Assembly: GCA_019244235.1 (NCBI GenBank) | Contig: JAFASY010000306.1 | Location: 1-40,572, forward strand | Direction: 5' to 3' | Source of the DNA: Chroococcidiopsidaceae cyanobacterium CP_BM_ER_R8_30 | GTDB taxonomy: Bacteria > Cyanobacteriota > Cyanobacteriia > Cyanobacteriales > Chroococcidiopsidaceae | DNA length: 40,572 nucleotides | Shown here: in pieces, positions 16,420 to 24,544 of the stretch | Position numbering within the stretch: the stretch's first letter is position 1 | Layout of the letters: each line of letters starts with the position of its first letter | Translations under genes and position numbers: made by a program | Notes under the pieces: generated by a model | Database searches by the model: none | What the model saw: the letters and a program-made list of their open reading frames with translations, nothing else | What the model was told of the DNA's origin: nothing

Positions 16420-17202
16420 CTAAGCTATCTGCTCATCCCTAAATGGAGTAATGTATTCTAAATGAGCTGTAGAAAGTAGACGACCTTTAGTTTGGAACCA
16501 CCACCAAAGCTGCCAGAAATCGATAGCTGAAGAAATGAGACGTCCACGACCAAATTTACTCTTCCCAGAGTATCGAGGATGCCAAGGGGTAGGAACCTCT
16601 GTGATACGATAGCCCCAGCCTGCTAGTACTGCCAGAATGTAGCGATGAGTAATCAGATCTAGTGGTAGAGCAGTCAACACATCCCGACGGACTATTTTGA
16701 TCCAGTTCATATCATGAACTTTTAGCCCGAAGGCCAAACGACAAATAGAATTGGCCAATGCAGAAGCAAAGATTTTGCCATCACCACGCTTCTGCCGCCA
16801 ACCTGCTACTCCATCTACTCCAGGTAGACAGGCTTGTAATAGCAAAGGTAAATCGGTTCGAAAGTCAGACTCCAAATCGGCTTGGCCCCAGTAGATCCAA
16901 TCGCTGCTGGTATATGCTAAGGCTGTTTTCCATACCCCCGTCACACCCCGTCTACAGGGATGTCGAATGACTTGTAGAAATGAATACTGTTGACTTAAGT
17001 CAGTAAGAAGCTGAGGGCTATTATCCGTACTTCCATCATCAATTAACAGCACAGGCAAAGTAAAACCAATATCCTGAAAGGTCTGATCGAGAACAAGCAT
17101 GAGCTTTGCTAAATTCCCCTCTTCGTTAAGGGCAGGAATTACTATAGTTACAGAACGGCTCTCTTGCGGAGACGGAATGCGAGTAAGGGTAGGTTTGTTC
17201 AT
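16420..17202 (-). CDS. Glycosyltransferase family 2 (dolichyl-phosphate-mannose-synthase-like)
   Basis: 260 residues from ATG 17202, with a good AGGAGA Shine-Dalgarno sequence 7 bases upstream. GT-A signatures are VTIVIPALNEEGNLAKL, LLIDDGSTDNSPQLL and the metal-binding QADLES; HDMNWIKIVRRDVL and TEVPTPWHPRYSGKSKFGRG match the acceptor side of the DPM1-like group that loads a sugar on a polyprenyl phosphate. There is no C-terminal membrane pair, so it is peripheral or cytoplasmic. As the first gene of the minus-strand cluster it would supply the lipid-linked sugar donor that the GT39-like enzyme downstream requires; this pairing is inference but biochemically coherent. Confidence 0.88.
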   Translation of the reverse strand: MNKPTLTRIPSPQESRSVTIVIPALNEEGNLAKLMLVLDQTFQDIGFTLPVLLIDDGSTDNSPQLLTDLSQQYSFLQVIRHPCRRGVTGVWKTALAYTSSDWIYWGQADLESDFRTDLPLLLQACLPGVDGVAGWRQKRGDGKIFASALANSICRLAFGLKVHDMNWIKIVRRDVLTALPLDLITHRYILAVLAGWGYRITEVPTPWHPRYSGKSKFGRGRLISSAIDFWQLWWWFQTKGRLLSTAHLEYITPFRDEQIA

Positions 17203-17584
17203 AGCAAGTTTCTCCTAAAACAATGCTTTCAAGAATAGTGATTCAGTTTCCGCGTTTTCTTGTGTTTTGGTCTAATTTACCCTCAATATTGAGACAATTA
17301 ATCCAATAGATTGTTGGGCTAAAGAAATAATTTTTAACTATATTCTGTGAAGATACAAAAAGCTCCGTGATATGTCTATAAGGAAAAGTTCAGGATTTCG
17401 TTGACAGCAAGTTCGGAAAAGTTCTGGTAAATTCTCTTGAAATGCTCATATTTCGTCAAAAAAAATGTCGGCTCTCCTGCTTGCTTGAGCGAGCATAACT
17501 ATTCAGGAACTTCCTGACATCTATTCTGATTTAGTGACTCAAACAGCCACCTTTAGCATAAGAAATGAAATACTGACTCTTACT
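17203..17584. promoter_or_regulatory. Leader region of the glycan cluster, with a 15-bp perfect palindrome
   Basis: No gene in this stretch. It should contain the promoter of the minus-strand glycan cluster. At 17503-17517 TCAGGAACTTCCTGA is a perfect palindrome with 7-base arms around a central C. It lies inside a larger fold: ATGTC at 17465-17469 pairs with GACAT at 17516-17520, and GCTTGC/GCGAGC forms an inner stem at about 17479-17494. It may be a regulator site or a small structured RNA; the sequence alone does not decide. Confidence 0.35.
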
Positions 17585-18134
17585 TCAACCCTCAACTGCT
17601 CCAAGTGATATCAGCGTCGCTTTTTGAGCTGCCGTTAGACCAATAGCACTAGTGATATTCATACCCTCATAAAGCCTGTTAGCTCTTAAAGTTTTTATGC
17701 ATTCACCCGTCTTTTAAAAGTTCTCAATCCGAGCTAATGGCAACCGACGCTACACCACTGAGGATTTCTGCAAAAGTAGACTTCATGAGATTGGTATGGG
17801 CAAAATTCACCTGATGCAGTGTCACATCCTGTAGATAGGCTTGCCAGATATGCAAATGCGAAAAGTCATAGCCAGCTAGGTTAACCTTGAGTTGACATAA
17901 TATATTAAGAATATTCCCACCACCATATCCAGGGGTGTTAATATACTCGGCTTTCAGCTTCGACAATAGCCGCTGCAATTGACTTTCAATATTCTGTTTA
18001 GTTTTAAAAGTGGTGTAAAGTCTAGTTATAAGAGGAGCTAGAATCATCCGTACTTGACTGGCTTAGATATACTCATTTGCTTGAGCTTTAATCAAAGCGT
18101 GACTCATCAATATTTCCACTTTTTCAGCAGTAAT
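17585..18134 (-). pseudogene. Degraded C-terminal remnant of the NB-ARC/WD40 gene, propeller deleted
   Basis: Continuing in frame past the stop of the NB-ARC gene, the minus strand reads ITAEKVEILMSHALIKAQAN, a second TAA, then ASQVRMILAPLITRLYTTFK and, further on, NLAGYDFSHLHIWQAYLQ and TLSGVA-like SGVASVAIS. This is the conserved linker and pentapeptide-like segment that precedes the WD40 propeller in cyanobacterial NB-ARC/WD40 proteins. A TGA (17724-17726) then replaces the expected Gly of SPDG. After ELL the frame shifts and the sequence becomes [20 protein letters not shown], then [18 protein letters not shown] and a stop at 17585: the normal C-terminal end of these proteins. The whole propeller between is missing. 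An open frame of 107 residues (17724-18047) is part of this remnant, not a separate gene. Confidence 0.8.
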
Positions 18135-19700
18135 TTATTCATGTAACTGCTCGATTAATTCTGTAGTTATATAATCCATAACTACAGGATTTTGCGTAAA
18201 CCCAGTCGAATCTATCTCAATCAGTGATCGCTGCGTTAAAGATGTTAAAGCCTCCATTAATTGAGCTTGTGAGCTAGATAGCGCCATGTCTTCAGCAAGT
18301 TCTAGGAAAGAGATAGGTTCCCGGTTAATCGCCAGCCAGTACATAATCTGCTTCTCAAAATCTGATAGGCGACTAGCCTGTAGATCTAACAGATCCCGAA
18401 TCTCGCCAAAGACCAAAGTTCCTGATTGCAACAACTCTAGAAACTTAAGAATACTGCGCTCAAATAAGTCTTCAATTGCTGCTGCCACCATCTTTAGTGC
18501 TAGGGGATTACCAGCATAGTGTTCGATTAATATTCTCCACTCTGAATCGGAGCCAAAGAATTCACCCTTAGCCTCAAAGATTTTCTGTGCTTCTGCTTGT
18601 TGTAAGCCCTTTAGTTTTAAGGCACGAACTGGTAGGTTTTGACCTAACTTTGGAGCAAATCCTTTGGGTGTTTCACGGCTAGTTAGTACGAGACAACTTT
18701 GATGAGATATTTCTCCTACACATCTTAGAAGCTGGCCGTAACCTTCATATCCGGCTTGATACCGACCACAGTGTGCGCTCCATGAGTCCTCCAAGGCACT
18801 TCCACACAGAATCGACTCAAAGTTATCCAGCACTAGTAGACAGCGTGAGCCACGTAAATAATCTATTAATCGGCATATCTTACCGTTTACGGTAGTTGGT
18901 AAATCAACGTTCTCCCAGAGGGAACCTCTGGGAGCAACGCTAAAGACTTCGTCAATTTCTTGCTGTTGGGAGAGAAATTTGATCAAATCCGCTAAGAGTT
19001 CCTGGATGGGTGGAGCATTTCTCAAACTACGCCAGATTAACCACTCGAAGTCTGTTTGAACCTGTTCTGCTAACTTGACGGTCAGAGCCGTTTTGCCGAT
19101 GCCGACCATACCAAACACTGCTACAAGTCTACAATGCTCCTGCACAATCCACTGTTTCAGAGTGCTGAGTTCTGCTGTGCGCCCATAAAACATCGATACG
19201 TCAATCGCTTCTTCCCAGTCTTGATACTGGTTGGCAGCTGCTACTGCAAAATCTATTTTTTTAAGAGTTGGTTTCGAAGTATGAGTCTGAGTGGGCTGCT
19301 GAGTACTAACAACAATATCTGTATCTGTGATGTCTTGAGTTATAGATTTTGCTTGAGCTTGCGCTCTTGAATTGCCAGAGCCGTCTCCGGCAAACCCTTG
19401 GGCTTGCGCTCTTGAGTTGCCGGAGCAGCCACAGGCATTACCTTGAGTCTGTTGCCATCTCCGCCTTAAAACTGTCCGAAGATTACTTTTGGTTACCTTC
19501 TCCCCTAATACTCGACCGAGTAATCGCCACAACTGACAGCCCACATACTTGATGTAATCAGTATCGTAACCAGACATAGCAGCAATTTCTGTATAGGTTC
19601 TTTCTTCCCAAACTTGGCAAAAAACCAGCTCTTGAACATTTGTTAAATGCTCTTCTTGAAGAACCGTATCCAGAATTACCAAGGCATCTTCAATAGTCAT
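18135..19700 (-). CDS. STAND NTPase with vMAP-like N-terminal domain and NB-ARC domain, truncated by a premature stop
   Basis: 521 residues from ATG 19700 (TTG 19718 is possible). Residues 1-85 (TIEDALVILDTVL, RTYTEIAAMSGYD, LWRLLGRVLGEKVTKSNL) match the N-terminal helical domain of cyanobacterial vWA-MoxR-associated proteins. A Gly/Ala/Gln linker with a 45-base tandem duplication follows. The NB-ARC domain has VFGMVGIGKTALT (P-loop near residue 203), CLLVLDNFES (Walker B near 295), SCLVLTSRETP and GNPLALKMVA, then a winged helix ending VVMDYITTELIEQL. Sensor repeats are lost (see the remnant at 17585-18134), so it can at best make a switch without sensor. Such proteins are signal-transducing ATPases, often with immune or cell-death roles. 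Probably a pseudogene. Confidence 0.78.
   Translation of the reverse strand: MTIEDALVILDTVLQEEHLTNVQELVFCQVWEERTYTEIAAMSGYDTDYIKYVGCQLWRLLGRVLGEKVTKSNLRTVLRRRWQQTQGNACGCSGNSRAQAQGFAGDGSGNSRAQAQAKSITQDITDTDIVVSTQQPTQTHTSKPTLKKIDFAVAAANQYQDWEEAIDVSMFYGRTAELSTLKQWIVQEHCRLVAVFGMVGIGKTALTVKLAEQVQTDFEWLIWRSLRNAPPIQELLADLIKFLSQQQEIDEVFSVAPRGSLWENVDLPTTVNGKICRLIDYLRGSRCLLVLDNFESILCGSALEDSWSAHCGRYQAGYEGYGQLLRCVGEISHQSCLVLTSRETPKGFAPKLGQNLPVRALKLKGLQQAEAQKIFEAKGEFFGSDSEWRILIEHYAGNPLALKMVAAAIEDLFERSILKFLELLQSGTLVFGEIRDLLDLQASRLSDFEKQIMYWLAINREPISFLELAEDMALSSSQAQLMEALTSLTQRSLIEIDSTGFTQNPVVMDYITTELIEQLHE
18912..18934. repeat. In-gene palindromic repeat (NB-ARC gene)
   Basis: CTCCCAGAGG at 18912-18921 and CCTCTGGGAG at 18925-18934 form a perfect 10-bp stem around GAA. 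The same design, stem-GAA-stem, occurs at 31867-31885. In the protein it encodes part of VAPRGSLWENVDL, a segment in a variable loop, so it looks like an in-frame insertion. Confidence 0.65.
19357..19425. repeat. 45-base tandem duplication in the linker of the NB-ARC gene
   Basis: The 24-base stretch at 19357-19380 recurs at 19402-19425 with two substitutions; the offset of 45 bases is 15 codons. The encoded protein repeats GNSRAQAQ twice in the flexible linker between the vMAP-like and NB-ARC domains. The flanks contain short GCCGGAG/CTCCGGC words, as in the other dispersed palindromic repeats of the window. Confidence 0.65.
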
Positions 19701-20310
19701 AGTTTGAATATAATTCAAGAAAATGTTCTTAAAATAACAGTATTTATTCTGAAAATGTTATATCACTCCCTACCTACGGTTTGAATTTCTAACTATTAAT
19801 CAGTGTCTTGTCCTTCTTACATGTAAATACCCGATTCCTTTAATATTTTTTTACAAAACTGCCATTACCAATAGAATTTAATTTCTTAACGCCAGAGTTA
19901 AGAATCGTAATCAACTTTTTTTGATTGTTACAAGTCCCAGAACTGAGGCAATGACCTTTCTGCTTACTTCAGAATATTCTAAAATCCTACGTGATTTGTA
20001 TCCTACAAAACACATAACTTTTTATAACTTTTTATCATTGCTTGGATGGAGTCTCAGACATAAACTCTACTTCTACAGAGACAAACCTTATAACTTCAGC
20101 ATAGTACTGGTAGTTTAGTAAAGGTTAAATCTGAGAATCGCAAATACTATAAAAAATCTCAGAAATACCAAAGGATCAGCTTTACTCTGCAAGCAGCTAC
20201 TTACATTTCTCTGAAAAAAGTATCCATTTTAACCAAACAGTGGTTGTAGGAATCCTGTAAGGTGGCCTTACATGTGTGAGACGATTAAGAACTTTACACC
20301 TAATTGAGCT
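19701..20310. promoter_or_regulatory. Divergent intergenic region between two vMAP-type STAND genes
   Basis: About 610 bases without a convincing gene (a 65-residue frame at 19921-20118 lacks coding character). Near the right end, TGTAAGG at 20256-20262 and CCTTACA at 20266-20272 form a perfect 7-bp hairpin with a TGG loop, 38 bases before the AAA gene; it is a candidate operator or leader hairpin. A second, looser inverted repeat is TCTGAGA (20130-20136) with TCTCAGA (20157-20163). Confidence 0.35.
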
Positions 20311-21693
20311 ATGGAATTCGAAGAAATATTTACAGTTGTCGATGCAGAAGTCTTTGCCAAGACAAAAAGACGCCTGAAGGATGTAGAAAGATTTGTCCTA
20401 CAAGGAGCAAGCCTTGGTCAGACTTATGACGAGATGGCTAAGGCTTCCGCTTATCGATATACCCCTAGCTATCTCAAGCAGGATATTGGTCCCAAGTTAT
20501 GGAAGCAGCTTTCGGAGGTACTAGGGGAAGACATCAGTAAAACCAATTTTCAATCTGCTCTAGTACGGCAAGCGCAATTGCTACCAGCAGCTCAAAAGCG
20601 CCAAGAGCTAGCAGAAAAGCTGTATGAGACAGAAGCTAAAGGATATGAGAGAAATCATGCCCCTCTAAAACTAGTGGGAGAAACACCTCGAAGTTTTTTA
20701 GCGCCAACCTATCGGGAACGGTCAGTAGAAGGAGTGCGACTCCAAGAAGAAAAGCAACTAGCTTGCTCATTGACACCTACTAGTTTGGAGCCAAGAAAGA
20801 ATAACCGTCCGGCGAAGCTGAGCTTGGCTGATTCAAGAATGCCATGGTCTACCACTTCTTCACTCTCTTCTTTCGTTGCTGGTCCACCAATTACCCATCC
20901 TCGCCACTTTTTTGGTCGCGAACGCGAATTAAAACGCATCTTCAACTTGTACAAACACTTGCCTTTACAAAACGCAGCAGTCATTGGTCCGCGACAAAGT
21001 GGCAAGACATCCCTGCTTAAGTATTTGAAGACCATCACTACCGCATCACCAGTAGAGTTGCGCCCAGAGCAACATGCTAACTGGCTACCAATACCAGAGC
21101 TTTACCACTGGGTTTTTATAGACTTCCAGGACCCGCGTTTAGGAACTCGGGAGGGATTACTACGCTACCTGTTAACCTGCCTAGAGCTACCCACACCTGC
21201 ATCTTTCGACTTAGATCATTTTTTGGATGTGGTGAGCTGCAACCTTCGCACGCGTACAGTGTTCCTATTTGACGAGATTGGTATTGCTCTACAACGTTAC
21301 AGGGAATTAGATGATTGCTTCTGGGATAGCCTACGCTCGTTAGCTAGTCATCAAGTTGGCAACCTAGCTTTTATATTGGCAAGCCATGAGCCACCCAAGC
21401 AACTGGCTGAACAAAGTTCTCTTCACTCTCCGTTCTTTAACAGCTTCGGTTACACCACCCAGTTAAAACCATTAACCCAGGAGGAGAGTCGCGAATTGAT
21501 TTCCAGTTCGCCCCTACCCTTTCCTCCTTTGGATGTAGATTGGATATTAGCCCAAAGTAAATGCTGGCCAGTCCTGCTACAAATTCTCTGCCGAGAACGC
21601 CTCATTGCCTTAGAATCTAGTGAAACTCATGACACCTGGAAACAAGAGGGTTTAGCTCACCTTAAGCCTTACAGATATTTGTTAGAGGAGTAG
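20311..21693 (+). CDS. vMAP-type AAA/STAND ATPase
   Basis: 460 residues from ATG 20311. Residues 1-90 (FEEIFTVVDAEVFAKTKRRL, TYDEMAKASAYRYTPSYLKQ, LWKQLSEVLGEDISKTNF) are the same N-terminal helical domain as in the divergent NB-ARC gene and in cyanobacterial vWA-MoxR-associated ATPases. A variable linker follows, then a P-loop ATPase: HFFGRERELKRI, VIGPRQSGKTSLLKYL (Walker A near residue 225-240), TVFLFDEIGIAL (Walker B near 330) and FILASHEPP (sensor). The end is a small helical lid; no sensor repeats are present, so it is shorter than typical relatives. Signal-transducing ATPase; partner unknown. The next gene downstream encodes a double-glycine-leader peptide. Confidence 0.8.
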   Translation: MEFEEIFTVVDAEVFAKTKRRLKDVERFVLQGASLGQTYDEMAKASAYRYTPSYLKQDIGPKLWKQLSEVLGEDISKTNFQSALVRQAQLLPAAQKRQELAEKLYETEAKGYERNHAPLKLVGETPRSFLAPTYRERSVEGVRLQEEKQLACSLTPTSLEPRKNNRPAKLSLADSRMPWSTTSSLSSFVAGPPITHPRHFFGRERELKRIFNLYKHLPLQNAAVIGPRQSGKTSLLKYLKTITTASPVELRPEQHANWLPIPELYHWVFIDFQDPRLGTREGLLRYLLTCLELPTPASFDLDHFLDVVSCNLRTRTVFLFDEIGIALQRYRELDDCFWDSLRSLASHQVGNLAFILASHEPPKQLAEQSSLHSPFFNSFGYTTQLKPLTQEESRELISSSPLPFPPLDVDWILAQSKCWPVLLQILCRERLIALESSETHDTWKQEGLAHLKPYRYLLEE

Positions 21694-21786
21694 TAATGCA
21701 ATATACTACATTACTCTCTAGGCAAATCAGTATCAGAATTAGCTCCATTGAGAAGCGGTAACATGCATCCGCAGGCTTATTAGTTC

Positions 21787-21814
21787 AGACGCTGGGTAAG
21801 CAAAATCAGCGTCT
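21787..21814 (+). terminator. Hairpin downstream of the AAA ATPase gene
   Basis: AGACGCTG (21787-21794) and CAGCGTCT (21807-21814) form a perfect 8-bp stem with a 12-base loop, 93 bases after the stop. There is no T tract, so it may be a processing or stabilising hairpin and not an intrinsic terminator. Confidence 0.4.
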
Positions 21815-21972
21815 AGTTCAATTCATTCTAGTAATCTGTATAACAAATAAAAAGTCGGACACTTTCAGCACACAAGTTAAACAATCTTTCTTCAAATCTT
21901 ACTTGGCTGAGCTTGATTAACAAATGTTGATTTAGTAACGTTGCGTACGTAACAGATTTTTGGAGTTTGCTG

Positions 21973-22287
21973 ATGCAACTACATGAACTCATGGTGAGCG
22001 ATCTTTGTACTGAACTGTCCGACCAAGAGCAAGAAGTTGTAGCGGGTGGTGCTGACTATACTCAACCCGGCCCACCGCAATATAACGGCTATGGTCCTCT
22101 CGGCCTTTTCGGTCCAGGCGGTCTTTATGGTCCCGGTAGCCAAACCGGAACCATTCCGGGTTACAGCGGCAGTTTCAGTGGTTTCGGCCCCAGTGCTGGT
22201 GCTGGCGGGTTTGGTGGCTTTGGCGGTTCCACTGGCAGTTCTGGTGGCTTCGGCGGCTTTGGCAGCTTCGGCAGCTTTGGCGCTTGA
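21973..22287 (+). CDS. Double-glycine-leader, Gly/Phe-rich secreted peptide precursor (bacteriocin-like)
   Basis: 104 residues from ATG 21973, with GGAG 7 bases upstream. The N-terminal 29 residues, ending SDLCTELSDQEQEVVAGG, form a double-glycine leader: an amphipathic acidic helix followed by GG, the processing site of C39-peptidase ABC exporters, and the LSxxEQExVAGG pattern common in cyanobacterial bacteriocin-like precursors. The core (about 75 residues) starts ADYTQPGPPQYNGYG and turns into GFGGFGG and FGSFGSFGA repeats; it has no cysteine, so thioether crosslinks are excluded. Neither a C39 exporter nor modification enzymes are nearby; an adaptor protein is encoded at 13680-15044 on the other strand. 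Function unproven: bacteriocin, signal or structural surface peptide. Confidence 0.72.
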   Translation: MQLHELMVSDLCTELSDQEQEVVAGGADYTQPGPPQYNGYGPLGLFGPGGLYGPGSQTGTIPGYSGSFSGFGPSAGAGGFGGFGGSTGSSGGFGGFGSFGSFGA

Positions 22288-22316
22288 AGCAGGTAGTGTC
22301 TTCAATGCCTATCCTA

Positions 22317-22370
22317 CTTGAGAAGAGCGCTCTTAGCGCAGCCGGAGTTCAACTCCCGTTGACCTTTGAG
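22317..22370. repeat. Dispersed palindromic repeat, copy 1
   Basis: The element begins CTTGAGAAGAGCGCTCTT, where AAGAGCGCTCTT is a perfect palindrome, and continues GCGCAGCCGGAG. It shares this arrangement with the copies at 26266-26321 (inverted) and 31407-31460. Placed 30 bases after the peptide stop, it may also act as a terminator hairpin. Confidence 0.7.
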
Positions 22371-22412
22371 TTGTGAACAACCGCTCTTTCGTAGGGTAGA
22401 AGAGGTCAGGGC

Positions 22413-22445
22413 ATGGGTAGGAGACTAAAGTTTTCTCCTACCCAT
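22413..22445. terminator. Perfect 12-bp inverted repeat
   Basis: ATGGGTAGGAGA (22413-22424) and TCTCCTACCCAT (22434-22445) pair perfectly around a 9-base loop that starts CTAAAG. It is the strongest simple hairpin between the peptide and hydrolase genes. No T tract follows on the plus strand. It could end the upstream transcript or be a regulatory element. Confidence 0.45.
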
Positions 22446-22666
22446 ATCCTGAACTCTGAAAACGACTAATACTAAGTTAGTTGTGGAAGTTCCGTCTTCG
22501 TCTTGTCAGTAGTTAGTAATGTCGGCTTTCTACGGTAAGAGTTTCTAGCAGATGACCCCTGTAGACAAACTTTAAGTCTCCTATATTGAAAGAGCTAACT
22601 CTTTTGACTTACAGGCAGGGTCAGGGAATGTCAAGATGGGTGAAAAGCTGATTGACTTATTATCCA

Positions 22667-23851
22667 ATGCTCACCCGGATTAAAGACATAGCTACGAAAT
22701 TAGCACCCCGCCTCATTGAAATCCGTCGTCATATCCACAGTCATCCAGAATTGAGTGGTCAGGAGTACCAAACAGCTGCATATGTCGCTGGTGTTTTGTC
22801 TTCCAATGACGTTCGCGTGCAAGAGGCTGTAGGCAAAACTGGTGTTGTCGGCGAAGTGCAAGGGACTGGCTGCGATCCCCGATTGCTGGCGATTCGTACC
22901 GATATGGATGCCCTGCCAATTCAAGAACGCACTCATCTAGACTTCATATCTCGTAAGCAGTCAATCATGCATGCCTGCGGTCACGATGTCCATACTACGG
23001 TGGGACTGGGAACGGCAATGGTGTTGTCTCAACTGAGTTCAGAGTTGCCGGGTAGCATCCGTTTTTTATTTCAACCAGCAGAGGAGACTGCCCAGGGAGC
23101 TAGCTGGATGGTACAAGCGGGGGTGATGGCAAATGTCTCGGCAATTTTATCTCTACATGTTTACCCCTCCATTCCAGCTGGATCAATCGGTGTGCGATAT
23201 GGCTCTTTAACAGCGGCAGCAGACGATTTGGAAATTATCATTTTAGGGGAGTCAGGGCATGGTGCTAGACCCCACGAAGCCATTGATGCGATCTGGATTG
23301 CATCGCAGGTGATTACAACCCTTCAACAAGCGATTAGCCGGACACAAAATCCTCTGCGACCCGTAGTATTGACGATTGGTCAGATTAGCGGTGGTAGAGC
23401 ACCAAATGTGATTGCCGAGCGAGTCCGATTAGTGGGAACTGTGCGATCGCTCCATCCCGAAACTCGCACCAGTCTGCATAGCTGGATTTCTCAGATTGTC
23501 AGCAATATCTGTCAGTGCTACGGCGCTCGTTGTGAGGTTAACTACCGCCCTGGTGTTCCTGGGGTTCAAAATGACTCAACCCTGTCTCAGTTAGTGCAGA
23601 CAGCGGCTGAGGAAGCCTGGGGGAGCAATCGCGTCCAAATCTTGACCGAACCCTCCCTGGGGGCTGAAGATTTTTCCCTATATTTAGAACACGTTCCTGG
23701 TGCTATGTTTAGGCTAGGTGTGGGATACAAAGATAGAGTACTTAATTACCCACTGCACCACCCGCTATTTGAAGTTGATGAGTCTGCAATTCTCACTGGT
23801 GTTGTTACCTTAGCCTACAGTGCTTACAAGTATTTCAAGCCGCAGAGTTGA
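22667..23851 (+). CDS. M20 family amidohydrolase (IAA-amino acid hydrolase/hippurate hydrolase type)
   Basis: 394 residues from ATG 22667; TTG 22652 in the same frame directly follows a stop and would add five residues. Metal-binding motifs of the M20D group are visible: RRHIHSHPELSGQE, AIRTDMDALPI, MHACGHDVHTT, FQPAEE and, near the end, SLGAEDFSLYL. The lid domain begins GHGARPHEAIDAIW. These enzymes hydrolyse N-acyl or N-aminoacyl amides such as hippurate, acetyl-amino acids or auxin conjugates; cytoplasmic, two metal ions. Length matches the family (about 390-400). No neighbour suggests a specific substrate. Confidence 0.9.
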   Translation: MLTRIKDIATKLAPRLIEIRRHIHSHPELSGQEYQTAAYVAGVLSSNDVRVQEAVGKTGVVGEVQGTGCDPRLLAIRTDMDALPIQERTHLDFISRKQSIMHACGHDVHTTVGLGTAMVLSQLSSELPGSIRFLFQPAEETAQGASWMVQAGVMANVSAILSLHVYPSIPAGSIGVRYGSLTAAADDLEIIILGESGHGARPHEAIDAIWIASQVITTLQQAISRTQNPLRPVVLTIGQISGGRAPNVIAERVRLVGTVRSLHPETRTSLHSWISQIVSNICQCYGARCEVNYRPGVPGVQNDSTLSQLVQTAAEEAWGSNRVQILTEPSLGAEDFSLYLEHVPGAMFRLGVGYKDRVLNYPLHHPLFEVDESAILTGVVTLAYSAYKYFKPQS

Positions 23852-23948
23852 GCTTTTTAAGGCAGGTACCCTATCTCAATAGGTAGATACACTCTGACTA
23901 AAATTTTGATACTCTAGCAACGGTTATTTAGTAATTAATGATTGAGCT

Positions 23949-24206
23949 ATGGCATCCCCCACTCCACTGCAAGGCACTGAACTCGTTGACTGTGCCAGAG
24001 CGAATGCGAAGCAGGGAATTGAAGCCGCTGCCCATCAGTGCGGCTATGGTGATGATCTCAACAGATTCTCACGAGAACTGAAGCAGGCTTGTGAGCAGAT
24101 GAATTTACAGGTCAAGGAACTTACCGATCTAGTTACCGATCAGGAGATGCCCTTGCAGTTGGGTGAAGGCGAAGTCGTTGCACCTGACTCTGCCTCACAA
24201 CTCTAA
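23949..24206 (+). CDS. Small conserved-type hypothetical protein
   Basis: 85 residues, mostly helical and acidic, with two cysteines in ELVDCARANAKQGIEAAAHQ and QCGYGDDLNRF and a third in LKQACEQMN. The body looks like one or two short helices ending in an acidic tail. No Shine-Dalgarno sequence precedes ATG 23949. It reads as a real cyanobacterial small protein because composition and codon use match its neighbours, but I cannot assign a family. It lies 97 bases after the hydrolase gene and converges on the DUF190 gene. Confidence 0.6.
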   Translation: MASPTPLQGTELVDCARANAKQGIEAAAHQCGYGDDLNRFSRELKQACEQMNLQVKELTDLVTDQEMPLQLGEGEVVAPDSASQL

Positions 24207-24220
24207 CAAGCGTCTTAGGA

Positions 24221-24544
24221 CTAAGCATGGTGGACAACCCTCACAGCCTGTTGAGTAATAATCCCTACCTGAACCATTTTTTGCACCACAGGTAGGAAGG
24301 CTTCTATTGCCTCGGACTTATCAATTAGGGTCACTACCATCGGTAGATTTGATGAAAGCTCAAAGATTTGAGCAGTGTGGATCTCGCCATGCCGACGTTG
24401 ACCGAAGCCTGCTACCCCCCTTGTGACTGTTCCCCCAGCAATATCGTGCTGCCGTGCTTGTTTGAGTAAAGCCATGTAGAGAGGCTCACCTTGCCAGTGG
24501 TCTGACTCTCCAATATAAATAGTTAGTTGTTCCCAAGTACTCAC
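24221..24544 (-). CDS. DUF190 family protein
   Basis: 107 residues from GTG 24544, whose GTGA overlaps the crcB stop, so the two are translationally coupled. Motifs [43 protein letters not shown] and the C-terminal [13 protein letters not shown] are characteristic of DUF190, a PII-like ferredoxin-fold family very often encoded beside crcB. The known association suggests a helper or regulator of the fluoride channel. Together with crcB it would be under the fluoride riboswitch described at 25095-25190. Confidence 0.88.
   Translation of the reverse strand: MSTWEQLTIYIGESDHWQGEPLYMALLKQARQHDIAGGTVTRGVAGFGQRRHGEIHTAQIFELSSNLPMVVTLIDKSEAIEAFLPVVQKMVQVGIITQQAVRVVHHA

Larger units (their letters stand above)
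22288..22651. other. Intergenic region with a dispersed repeat and a 12-bp hairpin
   Basis: No gene. It contains a copy of the dispersed palindromic repeat (22317-22370), directly after the peptide gene, and a perfect 12-bp hairpin at 22413-22445. The remainder should hold the promoter of the M20 hydrolase gene. Confidence 0.5.

Noticed and set aside
17724-18047. Separate 107-residue protein gene
   Set aside because: In the same frame as the NB-ARC gene and homologous to the segment that normally follows it; part of the pseudogene remnant.
19921-20118. 65-residue frame between the two STAND genes
   Set aside because: TTG start and no coding character; lies in a divergent promoter region.
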